Assembly: GCF_900110695.1 (NCBI RefSeq) | Contig: NZ_FOEH01000001.1 | Span: 620,001-684,000, forward strand | Reading direction: 5' to 3' | DNA: 64,000 bases | DNA from: Virgibacillus subterraneus | GTDB taxonomy: Bacteria; Bacillota; Bacilli; Bacillales; Amphibacillaceae | In this document: positions 37,370 to 45,821 of the stretch, piece by piece | How positions within the stretch are numbered: the stretch's first letter is position 1 | Layout: each line of letters opens with the position of its first letter | The notes under the pieces: model-generated | Database searches by the model: none | Seen by the model: only the letters and a program-made list of their open reading frames with translations | What the model was told of the DNA's origin: nothing | Made by a program: the position numbers and the translations under genes

Positions 37370-38398
37370 TTGACTTACAAGCTGCATATGTTAAATGAGC
37401 AAGGTATACCTTCTCTTATTAATGGTGTTGACAGTCCAAAAGATTGGCTGAAAAAAAGGTCAGATATCTTTAAGCGGTGGCAGGATATGATAGGCAAACT
37501 TCCTGAGAGGGTTCCGTTAGATTTTACAATACATGCAGAGATAAAAGAAGATGGCTTTATCAGACAGCATGTCACATACAACACAGCTGACGCTGATACT
37601 GTTACGGCATACTTACTGATTCCAAAGGGAGCAGAAGGGAAAGAGCTGCCAGCATTACTTGCGTTGCATGGAACAGATGAAATGGGGAAGGATTCGATAA
37701 GTACAAATAATGCCAAACATTTTAAAAATTATGCGACTGAACTGGTCAAAAGAGGCTATGTCGTATTAGCTCCAGACGCTTTAACTGCGGGAGAACGGAT
37801 TAAAACAGGTGAAAAACCGTTTCATAATGCTTATTTTTATCGTGATTTCCCGCAGTATTCATCGATTACTGCCAAGAATCTTACCGATCATCGGCATGGA
37901 ATAGATTTACTCGAATCCCATCGGTTTGTTGACAGGAATCGTATCGGAGCTATTGGTCATTCATTCGGTGGCTATAATGCTTATTACTTGGCTGGAATAG
38001 ATGCCAGGGTTAAGGCTGTTGTGACCAGCTGCGGATTTTCTATGTTCACTGGGGATTATCGCCCGCAACGCTGGGCTGACCGCGATTGGTATACACATTT
38101 TCCAAAATTAACACCAATGATAGCAGAAGGGGATATCCCTTTTGAGTTTCACGAGATTTTGGCTCTTGTTGCACCGAAGCCAATGTTTAATTGGAGCGGA
38201 CAAAGTGATCCAATTTTTCCGCATTGGAAATCGATTGCCAGCGGATTGCATAATGTGTACCAGTTATATGAAAAGCTGGGTTATCATGACCGCTTTACAT
38301 CGTTGCTTGGTGCTGAAGGACATGATTTCCCACCGCACATACGAGAATCTGCATATCAGTTTTTAGATAAATGGTTGGATCATAATGTCAACTTTTGA
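37370..38398 (+). CDS. alpha/beta hydrolase, acetylesterase-like
   Basis: 342 residues. The nucleophile elbow is GHSFGGYNAYYLAG (Ser at about residue 202), followed by WSGQSDPIFPH with the acidic residue and AEGHDFPPHI with the histidine, completing a Ser-Asp-His triad. The N-terminal helix WLKKRSDIFKRWQDMIGKLP is typical of the cytoplasmic carbohydrate-esterase-like group related to acetyl xylan esterase. It probably removes acetyl or other ester groups from imported oligosaccharides. The start is TTG 37370 after a perfect AAGGAGG (37356-37362). Confidence 0.8.
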   Translation: MTYKLHMLNEQGIPSLINGVDSPKDWLKKRSDIFKRWQDMIGKLPERVPLDFTIHAEIKEDGFIRQHVTYNTADADTVTAYLLIPKGAEGKELPALLALHGTDEMGKDSISTNNAKHFKNYATELVKRGYVVLAPDALTAGERIKTGEKPFHNAYFYRDFPQYSSITAKNLTDHRHGIDLLESHRFVDRNRIGAIGHSFGGYNAYYLAGIDARVKAVVTSCGFSMFTGDYRPQRWADRDWYTHFPKLTPMIAEGDIPFEFHEILALVAPKPMFNWSGQSDPIFPHWKSIASGLHNVYQLYEKLGYHDRFTSLLGAEGHDFPPHIRESAYQFLDKWLDHNVNF

Positions 38399-38413
38399 AG
38401 GAGTAATCAATTT

Positions 38414-39532
38414 ATGCGAATAACAGCTATCGATGTTTTTCCTTTAAATTTACCGATGCTGCAAAACTTCTCCATTTCTGGTGGGCAGGTTGGGAGCAAG
38501 AATGCTGGTGCGCCACATGTTTATGTACGTATAACGACTGATGACGGCACGGAAGGCTGGGGAGAAGCACGGCCAAGTCATCGCTGGAGTTATGAAACAT
38601 TGGAAACAGTGGTAAGTACGATTCAAAACTATTTTGCTGAGTCATTAATGGGTATGGAATTAGTTGATCTGGAGGAAATTCACAGTGTAATGGATCAGCA
38701 GATATCATCAGGAATAACACGCGGTCAGCCGATAGCGAAGGCGGCAATTGACATGGCTGTTATGGATGCTGTCGGAAAAAGTTCCAAACAACCACTTGCG
38801 CATGTATGGCTGTCACCACAGCAAAGGAAAATTGCCCTTTCCTATTTAATTAGTGTCACAAACGTTGAAGATGCTGCAAAAAAGGCACGAATTGCGAAGG
38901 ACCAGGGATATACAGGTGTTGACGTAAAAATAGGATTAAACCCTGAAAAAGATATTGAAATAATAAAAGCTGTAAAGGAAGTAATACCTGAAGCTTATTT
39001 TCGTGTAGATGCTAATCAAGCTTACCGGTTAAAAGAGGCGATGCGTTTAAGCAGGGAAATGGAGAAGATTGGAGTCAATGTATTTGAGCAGCCATTAGAG
39101 GCTGGCGATTTACTAGGACATGCAAAGCTTCGGGGATTTACAACCATTCCTATCGCTTTAGATGAGAGTATATGGACGCCTGAAGACGTCGTTCGAGCTG
39201 TCCGATTAGAGGCATGTGACGCTATTGTCATTAAAGTGACGAAAATGAGTGGCCTCTCACGAGCGAAACAATGTGGTGAAATTGCTCAAGCTGCTGGAAT
39301 GGAATTAATCGGTGGAGGGTTAACGGAATCATCATTAGGACTCTATGCGAGTGCACAGCTGTTTCAGGCGTTAGGGATTACATCACCAGTCGATCTGAAC
39401 GGCCCACTATTTTTAGCAGATGATCCCTCTAAGGTAAAAGCTGAGATTGAACATGGCGAAGTTACACTGCCTGATGGATTTGGAATAGGATGGGAAGTTG
39501 ATACTGCTAAGCTAGAGAGGCTATCAGTATAG
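38414..39532 (+). CDS. enolase-superfamily enzyme (mandelate racemase/muconate-lactonizing type)
   Basis: 372 residues. Capping domain followed by the (beta/alpha)7-beta barrel. Metal ligands: VDANQ (about residue 196), FEQPLEAGD (about 222) and ALDES (about 247). The general bases are the lysine of TGVDVKIG (about residue 173) and the lysine in IVIKVTKMSG (about 271). The first lysine of the usual KxK pair is Asp here. Known activities in this branch include sugar-acid dehydration, cycloisomerisation and epimerisation. In this operon a sugar-acid dehydratase or epimerase role is plausible. It ends the ABC operon, 50 nt before repeat array 2. Confidence 0.8.
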   Translation: MRITAIDVFPLNLPMLQNFSISGGQVGSKNAGAPHVYVRITTDDGTEGWGEARPSHRWSYETLETVVSTIQNYFAESLMGMELVDLEEIHSVMDQQISSGITRGQPIAKAAIDMAVMDAVGKSSKQPLAHVWLSPQQRKIALSYLISVTNVEDAAKKARIAKDQGYTGVDVKIGLNPEKDIEIIKAVKEVIPEAYFRVDANQAYRLKEAMRLSREMEKIGVNVFEQPLEAGDLLGHAKLRGFTTIPIALDESIWTPEDVVRAVRLEACDAIVIKVTKMSGLSRAKQCGEIAQAAGMELIGGGLTESSLGLYASAQLFQALGITSPVDLNGPLFLADDPSKVKAEIEHGEVTLPDGFGIGWEVDTAKLERLSV

Positions 39533-39581
39533 CAGTGTACTAGAGTTGGGAGAAAGTGGCTTAGCCGAGCGAGAGCATGCT

Positions 39582-39998
39582 GAACTCGAGCGACTGTGCG
39601 TTGAACTCGAGCGAGCAGCGCCCAAACTCGGGCAAGGAGCGCGCAAACTCGAGCGACAACGCGCCAAACTCGAGCGAGCAGCGCGCAAACTCGAGCGAGC
39701 AGCGCCCAAAGTCGAGCGACAGCGCATCAAACTCGAGCGAACAGCGCGCAAACTCGAGCGACAGCGCATCAAACTCGAGCGAGCAGCACCCAAACTCGAG
39801 CGACAGTAGGCCAAAGTCGAGCGAACAGCGCGCAAACTCGAGCGAGGAGCGCATCAAACTCGAGCGACAGCGCGCCAAACTCGAACGAGGAGCACTCAAA
39901 CTCGAACGAGGAGCACTCAAACTCGAACGAGGAGCACTCAAACTCGAGCGAACAGCGCGCAAACTCGAGCGACAGCGCTTCAAACTCGAGCGACAACA
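39582..39998 (+). repeat. array 2 of the 21-bp tandem repeat (about 20 units)
   Basis: About 20 copies of the AAACTCGAGCGA unit, in the same orientation as arrays 1 and 3 but with tails enriched for CAGCGC/GAGCGC. Three consecutive identical units (tail GGAGCACTC) near 39887-39949 indicate recent local duplication. It fills the convergent gap between the enolase-superfamily gene (+) and the regulator (-). Open frames in it are by-products of the 21-nt period. Confidence 0.9.
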
Positions 39999-40012
39999 TA
40001 CATTAAAAGGAC

Positions 40013-41371
40013 TTATTTCAGCTGTTCATCCATTATAAAAGTAAGACGATAGATTCGGCGGGGTCTGCCTTTATAGGTTACTTTTTCCTCACCAATAATC
40101 TCGACTAGTTCAGCATCCATCCATTTTAACAAGATCCGGTGTGCACTTCTAATCGTTATTTTAAGAGTTGTAGCCAGTTCTTGTGCAGTATAATCGATGA
40201 TTCCGTAGCGGGCAACACGTGCCATTAGCTTTGTCATATAGGATGCAGACATACCAGCTTTTTCAGCTCGCTCCAGCAGTTGTGCATCCGTAATAGCTAA
40301 ATCATATCTTTCGTATTGTGTGTTGGTAGTAATATCGACCGGGCCTAAGACACTTTTATCTTCGCGGACAATATAACAAACATCGCCGCCCAGTTCTTTT
40401 GACTGACGTAATGCTAACCGTGCGTGAGTGCCTGCCTCGGCAGCAGAACTTCCAAAGCCGACACCAATACTTAGCGTGATTCCAATAGCATTATTTGTAT
40501 CTTGAAGTAAGGGTATGAACTTATATCCTCTGGTTTCACGTTCAAAAATGCCGCGTGTAGTGATGAATGAATATTCTTCTCCGCCGAGATTTATTAAATG
40601 TCCATCAAGCTGTTTTATGTAATCGAGGAGAATTTGCTGGATGTTTAATTTTAGTAATTGTATATCATGTTCTGATTTATATTTTTCAGTGACTCTTTTA
40701 AAGTCATCAACGTTTATTAACCCAAAAACAATTTGTGATTCTTTGTTCCGGCGGGTATTTGTTGCAAGTAAAGCACGTTCTAAGGAAACAATCATGTCCT
40801 GTTGTGTAGGTGTTACCCACTCGTTTGGAATATTCATTTCTGACAATCTAATAGAAACCTCCTGTATTCCTGTAAGTACAATTGATCCATCAGACTTATA
40901 GTTTTCAATGTGGAAATTCATAATGTCTTCAATCAATTTTGGTTTGGAGTGGTTAGGAAATACTTTAAACTCATAGTTTTCTTCACCTAATTCGACGAGT
41001 ATTTTTTCGACATATTTTTCTTCAATCGTATCGACTGATAAACGTTTTAAACCATAGTTGCTTTTAATAAGAAATAGTGACCTGTACAGTCCGGTACCCA
41101 TTAATGGAACATGATGAACAGGGATTGAGAAATCTAACGATTGCTTGGCGAGATTGTATAAATGGAACTCTGTAAACACTAGAACATCAACATCATGCAT
41201 TAACTCTATTGCTAAATCTGTAATTGCAGTGTCAGCTTCAACAACACCAAAGACTGGTTTAAAGTTTGGAAAAGATTTTAACGTTTCTTTTGTTTGGTCT
41301 AGGAGGGACTTTGATCCGATAATGCCAATATTAATTTCTGAACTATCATCAACTCGTTTATTAATTTGCAT
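40013..41371 (-). CDS. transcriptional regulator: Rossmann-like N-domain, degenerate GGDEF, C-terminal winged HTH
   Basis: 452 residues. The N-terminal ~150 residues start NIGIIGSKSLLDQTKETL and look like a ligand-sensing alpha/beta domain. A GGDEF-like domain follows: LINVDDFKRVTEKY (218-231, metal Asp kept), LGGEEYSFI (262-270) in the signature position and ITLSIGVGFG (298-307). The C terminus (about 365-450) is a winged-helix DNA-binding domain: TAQELATTLKITIRSAHRIL. It is transcribed divergently from the catabolic operon, with an operator between its promoter and start, suggesting autoregulation. It may sense a nucleotide or sugar, but that is not shown. Confidence 0.72.
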   Translation of the reverse strand: MQINKRVDDSSEINIGIIGSKSLLDQTKETLKSFPNFKPVFGVVEADTAITDLAIELMHDVDVLVFTEFHLYNLAKQSLDFSIPVHHVPLMGTGLYRSLFLIKSNYGLKRLSVDTIEEKYVEKILVELGEENYEFKVFPNHSKPKLIEDIMNFHIENYKSDGSIVLTGIQEVSIRLSEMNIPNEWVTPTQQDMIVSLERALLATNTRRNKESQIVFGLINVDDFKRVTEKYKSEHDIQLLKLNIQQILLDYIKQLDGHLINLGGEEYSFITTRGIFERETRGYKFIPLLQDTNNAIGITLSIGVGFGSSAAEAGTHARLALRQSKELGGDVCYIVREDKSVLGPVDITTNTQYERYDLAITDAQLLERAEKAGMSASYMTKLMARVARYGIIDYTAQELATTLKITIRSAHRILLKWMDAELVEIIGEEKVTYKGRPRRIYRLTFIMDEQLK

Positions 41372-41388
41372 AAAATCATCTCCCTTAG

Positions 41389-41414
41389 AAAGACAAATGT
41401 ATAGACATGTCTTT
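41389..41414 (-). promoter_or_regulatory. operator 1, downstream of the regulator's promoter
   Basis: AAAGACA (41389-41395), 12-nt spacer, TGTCTTT (41408-41414). The right part forms the perfect palindrome AGACATGTCT. It lies between the regulator's -10 box and start codon, where a bound protein would block its own transcription. Confidence 0.65.
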
Positions 41415-41431
41415 TAGTCATCATTATATTT

Positions 41432-41460
41432 ATAATACTTTTTATAATTAGAATTGTCAA
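41432..41460 (-). promoter_or_regulatory. sigma-A promoter of the regulator gene
   Basis: Minus-strand TTGACA (41460-41455), 17-nt spacer, TATTAT (41437-41432), about 60 nt before the start codon. Near-consensus. Confidence 0.75.
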
Positions 41461-41498
41461 AATTCAATACCTTGATGAATTTCCAGAGTCTATCTAAT

Positions 41499-41544
41499 AA
41501 AGACACATTCAAGACTTGTCTTTTAATGGAATTGTTCATAGAAT
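41499..41544 (+). promoter_or_regulatory. operator 2 and promoter of the catabolic operon
   Basis: AAAGACA (41499-41505), 11-nt spacer, TGTCTTT (41517-41523). TTGTCT (41516-41521) then 17 nt then TAGAAT (41539-41544) forms the promoter. The half-site spacing, the operator/-35 overlap and the string CATAGAATAATA are the same as before the ABC transporter operon at 31857. This strongly suggests one regulator controls both. Confidence 0.72.
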
Positions 41545-41610
41545 AATAAGTATATTATCTGAAATTTCAATCGAAAAGAGAAAAAACATAAAATAAGTAG
41601 GAGTGGTTAA

Positions 41611-42627
41611 ATGAAAACGATCTCAGAGTTAGAAAAGTTTATGACAGAACCATCTGAAGAATTAATTGAAGACCTTTCAAAATTGGAAGGTGATATTATG
41701 ATATTAGGTATTGGCGGGAAAATGGGACCTTCAATGGCAAAATTAACGAAAAGAGCTATAGATGATGGTGGCCTGAATAAAAAGGTAATTGGTGTATCAA
41801 GGTTTTCTTCCGGAACGTTAAAAAAAGAATTGGAGGACTTTGGTATTGAAACAATCTCAGCTGATTTGCTAAATGAGTCCGACCTCCAATCACTTCCAAC
41901 TGCTAAAAATGTCATTTATATGGCTGGGAATAAGTTCGGAACTGTTGGAAATGAGCATTTCACCTGGGCTATGAATGCGTATTTACCAGGTAGGCTTGCT
42001 GAAAAATTTGCTGATTCACGTATGGTCGCTTTCTCAACTGGGAATGTATACCCCCTTGTAAATGTATTAAGCAGCAATTGCTCTGAGGACACACCTGTTA
42101 GTCCAGTTGGAGAGTATGCACAATCCTGTTTAGGAAGGGAACGTGTACTCACCCATTTCTCACATAAAAATAAAACACCGATGCTGCTATTCAGATTAAA
42201 TTATGCAATTGATCTCCGATATGGTGTGTTACTGGAAATTGCCAAACAAGTATATAATGATCAGTCTATTGATCTTGAAATGGGAAATGTCAATGTCATT
42301 TGGCAAGGTGATGCAAATGAATATGCTGTTCGCTCCTTATTATATACGGAAGCCCCACCCAAGATATTAAATGCCACTGGCCCAGAAACAGTATCCGTTC
42401 GCTGGCTTGCTGAGGAATTTGCTAAACGATTTGATAAAGATGTCAACTTTTATAACGAGGAAAACCCTACTGCCCTATTAAATAATGCTTCTCAAGCACA
42501 TAAATTATTTGGATATCCAAAAGTAACGATACAGCAAATGATTGACATGACGGCAGAATGGCTGAAGAATGATGGCTCTACATACGACAAACCAACTCAT
42601 TTCCAAGAACGGCAAGGGGCATTTTAA
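41611..42627 (+). CDS. NAD-dependent epimerase/dehydratase-like (extended SDR) protein
   Basis: 338 residues. Nucleotide-binding segment DIMILGIGGKMGPSMAKL (about residues 29-46), then VIYMAGNKFGT and FSTGNVYPLV in the usual SDR positions. The active-site tyrosine is in EYAQSCLGRE, but the partner lysine of YxxxK is replaced (YAQSC), so classical SDR chemistry may be altered. It is the first gene of the long operon controlled from 41499. Its stop is immediately followed by the DHDPS-family gene, suggesting consecutive steps on a sugar or sugar acid. ATG follows AGGAG. Confidence 0.78.
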   Translation: MKTISELEKFMTEPSEELIEDLSKLEGDIMILGIGGKMGPSMAKLTKRAIDDGGLNKKVIGVSRFSSGTLKKELEDFGIETISADLLNESDLQSLPTAKNVIYMAGNKFGTVGNEHFTWAMNAYLPGRLAEKFADSRMVAFSTGNVYPLVNVLSSNCSEDTPVSPVGEYAQSCLGRERVLTHFSHKNKTPMLLFRLNYAIDLRYGVLLEIAKQVYNDQSIDLEMGNVNVIWQGDANEYAVRSLLYTEAPPKILNATGPETVSVRWLAEEFAKRFDKDVNFYNEENPTALLNNASQAHKLFGYPKVTIQQMIDMTAEWLKNDGSTYDKPTHFQERQGAF

Positions 42628-43680
42628 ATGTTAAAAAGTCCAGTAAAAAATTATTTGCATGAAGGCGCGTTTATTCCAGCACATCCATTAGCCTTAACAG
42701 AAGAAAGAGAACTTGACGAGCGAAGTCAGCGAGCACTTACCCGATATTATATTGATGCGGGAGTAGGGGGGCTGGCAGTTGGGGTCCATACAACCCAGTT
42801 TGAGATCCGTGATCCTGCGTTTAATTTGTTTGAAAAGGTGTTAGCACTTGCGATTGAAGAGATGGAAAAGGCCCAGGTACCAGATTCATTTATTAAGATT
42901 GCTGGGATTTGTGGACCTCAAGATCAAGCAGTTAAAGAAGCAGAATTTGCTAAAGAAATCGGTTATGATCTTGGATTATTAAGTATGGGAGGTTTACAGT
43001 CTCATACAGAGGAAGAATTACTTGATAGAACAAAAAAGGTAGCTGAAATTATCCCTGTTTTCGGGTTTTACCTGCAGCCAGCTGTTGGTGGAAGAGTATT
43101 TTCGTATGATTTCTGGAGAAAATTTGCGGATATTCCTAATGTGCATGCGATTAAGATTGCTCCGTTTAACCGCTATCTTTCGCTTGATGTGGTAAGGGCA
43201 GTATGCAACTCCCGAAGAAATGAGGACATTGCTTTATATACCGGGAATGATGACAATATCGTTAATGACCTATTGACTACTTACAATGTAGATGTCGATG
43301 GGGAAAAGGTAGAAAAGAAGATTGTCGGAGGTTTACTGGGGCATTGGTCAGTATGGACAAAGAAAGCAGTAGAAGTATTTGATGACATAAAAAAGTTACA
43401 GCATAACGATCATATCCCAAGTAAGTTGTTAACATCAGCACAGGAGATCACAGATGCAAATGCTGCCTTCTTTGATGCTAAAAATCAATTTAAAGGGAGT
43501 ATTGCCGGGATTAATGAAGTGTTAGCCAGACAAGGCCTGCTTCAAGGAAGATGGTGCCTACTGGAAAAAGAAGAATTAGGACCTAATCAAATGGAAGAAA
43601 TAAATCGTGTATATGCAGCATACCCGCATTTACATGATGATGAATTCGTGAAAAAGAATCTTTCAAAGTGGTTCAGCTAG
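42628..43680 (+). CDS. dihydrodipicolinate synthase/N-acetylneuraminate lyase family aldolase
   Basis: 350 residues, longer than the typical 290-300. TIM-barrel aldolase family. An early GVGGLAVGVHTTQFEI takes the GGTGE position, and the Schiff-base lysine is probably in HAIKIAPFNRY (about residue 182). These enzymes cleave or form 2-keto acids through a lysine imine; members degrade keto-deoxy sugar acids and sialic acid. With NagA and a ROK kinase downstream, retro-aldol cleavage of a sugar acid is plausible. It starts directly after the preceding stop codon. Confidence 0.75.
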   Translation: MLKSPVKNYLHEGAFIPAHPLALTEERELDERSQRALTRYYIDAGVGGLAVGVHTTQFEIRDPAFNLFEKVLALAIEEMEKAQVPDSFIKIAGICGPQDQAVKEAEFAKEIGYDLGLLSMGGLQSHTEEELLDRTKKVAEIIPVFGFYLQPAVGGRVFSYDFWRKFADIPNVHAIKIAPFNRYLSLDVVRAVCNSRRNEDIALYTGNDDNIVNDLLTTYNVDVDGEKVEKKIVGGLLGHWSVWTKKAVEVFDDIKKLQHNDHIPSKLLTSAQEITDANAAFFDAKNQFKGSIAGINEVLARQGLLQGRWCLLEKEELGPNQMEEINRVYAAYPHLHDDEFVKKNLSKWFS

Positions 43681-43715
43681 TAATGTAAGAGTTTTATGGA
43701 AGGAGTAAAGGAAAA

Positions 43716-44720
43716 ATGCAAAAAATTATTGCCAACAACAAACAGGTTGAAATAGTTGAGGATGATTCACCTGCAGTAAAACCTTCCCACTTATTAATAA
43801 AGACAATGTACTCGATTATTTCACCAGGTACTGAATTAACAATTATCGAAAATAGTACTGATAAACAAATTACGTTAGGCTACAGCGCGATGGGAGTAGT
43901 CGAGGAGTGCGGAAGTGATATTACAGATGTGAAGCCCGGGGATTTGGTTGCGGTTTATGGCGCTCCGTATGTCCAGCATTCCGAGTACTTATTAGTTCCG
44001 AAAACTCTTTATGCTAAAGTTCCTTCGAATGTTAAACCAAAGGAGGCGGCGCTTGCTGGTATTGGTGCGATTGCTATTCATGCACTGCGGGTTGCAAATC
44101 TTCAATTTGGTGAAACAGTATCTGTAGTAGGATTAGGATTACTCGGTCAAATGATTGCTAAAATTGCAGACGCTGCAGCCTACAATGTTATTGCTTATGA
44201 CTTTCATGAAGAACGAGCATCAATGCTGCAGGAAGAAACGAATATCAAGTCATTTTCTGCTGTTAACGCAATGGAAAATACGATAAAAAATGATACCAAC
44301 GGGAATGGTGCAGATGCTGTACTTCTATGTGCGGGTGGTAAGAAATCGCCACTAACAGCACAAAGTCTTGAATGGATAAGAAATAAAGGGAAAGTTGTTA
44401 TTGTCGGTGACATCGAGCCTGATTTCCCAAGAAACCGGATGTTCAGCAAAGAAGCGCAAATTCTTATTTCCAGAGCGGGAGGCCCAGGCAGGTACGACAA
44501 GACTTACGAAGCAGGGGCCAATGACTATCCATATGGATTTGTTCGCTGGACAGAAGGAAGAAATATAGAAGAATATATCAGACTAGTAAGTGAAAAACGA
44601 ATTAATGTAAGCTCTTTCATTAAAGAAGAAATTAACTTCAGCGATGTATCTGCTGCCTTTGATGAACTAGTAGATAAAAAATCAACCACGTTAACAAAGG
44701 TAATAAATTTCTCAAAATAA
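43716..44720 (+). CDS. zinc-less MDR-family oxidoreductase
   Basis: 334 residues of the medium-chain dehydrogenase superfamily. The N-terminal GroES-like domain begins TMYSIISPGTELTII instead of the GxCGSD zinc site, and the four-cysteine structural zinc loop is absent. The nucleotide-binding domain is intact: VSVVGLGLLGQMIAKIAD (about residues 132-149). It resembles the group of MDR proteins that partner with Gfo/Idh enzymes in Firmicutes sugar clusters. It probably oxidises or reduces a sugar C-OH with NAD(P). Position in the operon: third. Confidence 0.75.
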   Translation: MQKIIANNKQVEIVEDDSPAVKPSHLLIKTMYSIISPGTELTIIENSTDKQITLGYSAMGVVEECGSDITDVKPGDLVAVYGAPYVQHSEYLLVPKTLYAKVPSNVKPKEAALAGIGAIAIHALRVANLQFGETVSVVGLGLLGQMIAKIADAAAYNVIAYDFHEERASMLQEETNIKSFSAVNAMENTIKNDTNGNGADAVLLCAGGKKSPLTAQSLEWIRNKGKVVIVGDIEPDFPRNRMFSKEAQILISRAGGPGRYDKTYEAGANDYPYGFVRWTEGRNIEEYIRLVSEKRINVSSFIKEEINFSDVSAAFDELVDKKSTTLTKVINFSK

Positions 44721-44734
44721 GGTGATGATCAAAA

Positions 44735-45790
44735 GTGGAAAATGTCAACATAGGGATAATTGGACTTGGTGCAATTGCGGAAACGAGCCATATCCTGCAT
44801 TTAAACGACTCTGAAAATGTAACGATAGCTGCTGTTGCGGATTTGGATATCAATAAGGCGCAGGAAATAGCTGAAAAATTTCAAATCCCACATTCTTTTC
44901 AAGAAGCTGAAGAGATGTTTAAACAGGTTGCAATCGATGCAGTTATTATCTGTACACCAAACCAAACCCATATTCCGATTGCTACACTGGCGGCCCAAAA
45001 GGGAATACATGTATTTATGGAAAAACCAATCGGTACTGATTTACAGGATGTAAACGACTATTTGGAATTAGCTAAAGCAAAGAAAGTATTGACGATGGTT
45101 GGAATGACCCATCGTTTTCGTCGTGATACGGGTATTTTAAAAGAATATGCAGAACAGCAAGCATTTGGAGATGTTTACTATGCAAAAGCAAAACTGTTCA
45201 GACGCCGCGGGACACCAAAGGGCTGGTTTACCAATAAAGCGTTAGCTGGCGGTGGTGCGATGATGGATATAGGCGTCCATGCACTTGATTTGGCATGGTG
45301 GCTTATGGGAAATCCACAGGTTCATTCGATTACAGGAAAAACGCTTAACGGATTGGGGAATTATCAAACAAAGTACACCTCAAGCTGGGAATCGAAAAAC
45401 AAAAAATTAAATGCAGAACATGTATTTGATGTAGAGGATTTCAGTTCTGCCTGGATCCGCTTTAAAAACGGCTCAGTTTTATCACTTGAGATCGCTTGGG
45501 CCGTGAATGGGGAGCAGGACGGTAATATTGATATTGAATTATTTGGCAATAAAGGTGGTGCAACCTTATCACCACTTACTATTTTTAAGGAAGAGAACGG
45601 GTTGCTCAGCAAGTCAAGTCCATTATACGAGAGCAGCATACCATTTAAAGCTGAAATCGAGCATTTTATTGAATGTGTGCAAACAAACACAACTCCATTA
45701 ATTGATGGAAATGATGGGTATGAAATTTTGAAAATGATTCATGGAATTTATGATTCATCAGATCAGAATAAGGAAGTCAGTTTCGATTAA
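44735..45790 (+). CDS. Gfo/Idh/MocA family sugar dehydrogenase
   Basis: 351 residues. Rossmann motif VNIGIIGLGAIAETSHIL (residues 4-21), catalytic VFMEKPIGTD (about 92-101) and GGGAMMDIGVHALDLAWW (about 171-188) with the active-site His. It is closely related in pattern to its downstream neighbour (YAKAKLFRRRGTPKGWF versus YAKASCLRRLGNPGGWF), so the two are paralogues and may oxidise and reduce the same substrate in turn. GTG start with AAGGTGAT upstream. Confidence 0.88.
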   Translation: MENVNIGIIGLGAIAETSHILHLNDSENVTIAAVADLDINKAQEIAEKFQIPHSFQEAEEMFKQVAIDAVIICTPNQTHIPIATLAAQKGIHVFMEKPIGTDLQDVNDYLELAKAKKVLTMVGMTHRFRRDTGILKEYAEQQAFGDVYYAKAKLFRRRGTPKGWFTNKALAGGGAMMDIGVHALDLAWWLMGNPQVHSITGKTLNGLGNYQTKYTSSWESKNKKLNAEHVFDVEDFSSAWIRFKNGSVLSLEIAWAVNGEQDGNIDIELFGNKGGATLSPLTIFKEENGLLSKSSPLYESSIPFKAEIEHFIECVQTNTTPLIDGNDGYEILKMIHGIYDSSDQNKEVSFD

Positions 45791-45821
45791 TTTTTTTAAT
45801 AAAAGAAAGGGGCTTGTCTAA

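Noticed and set aside
39524-40038. Long heptad-repeat frames over array 2 in five frames
   Set aside because: Same cause as in array 1; simultaneous opening of several frames on both strands argues against coding.
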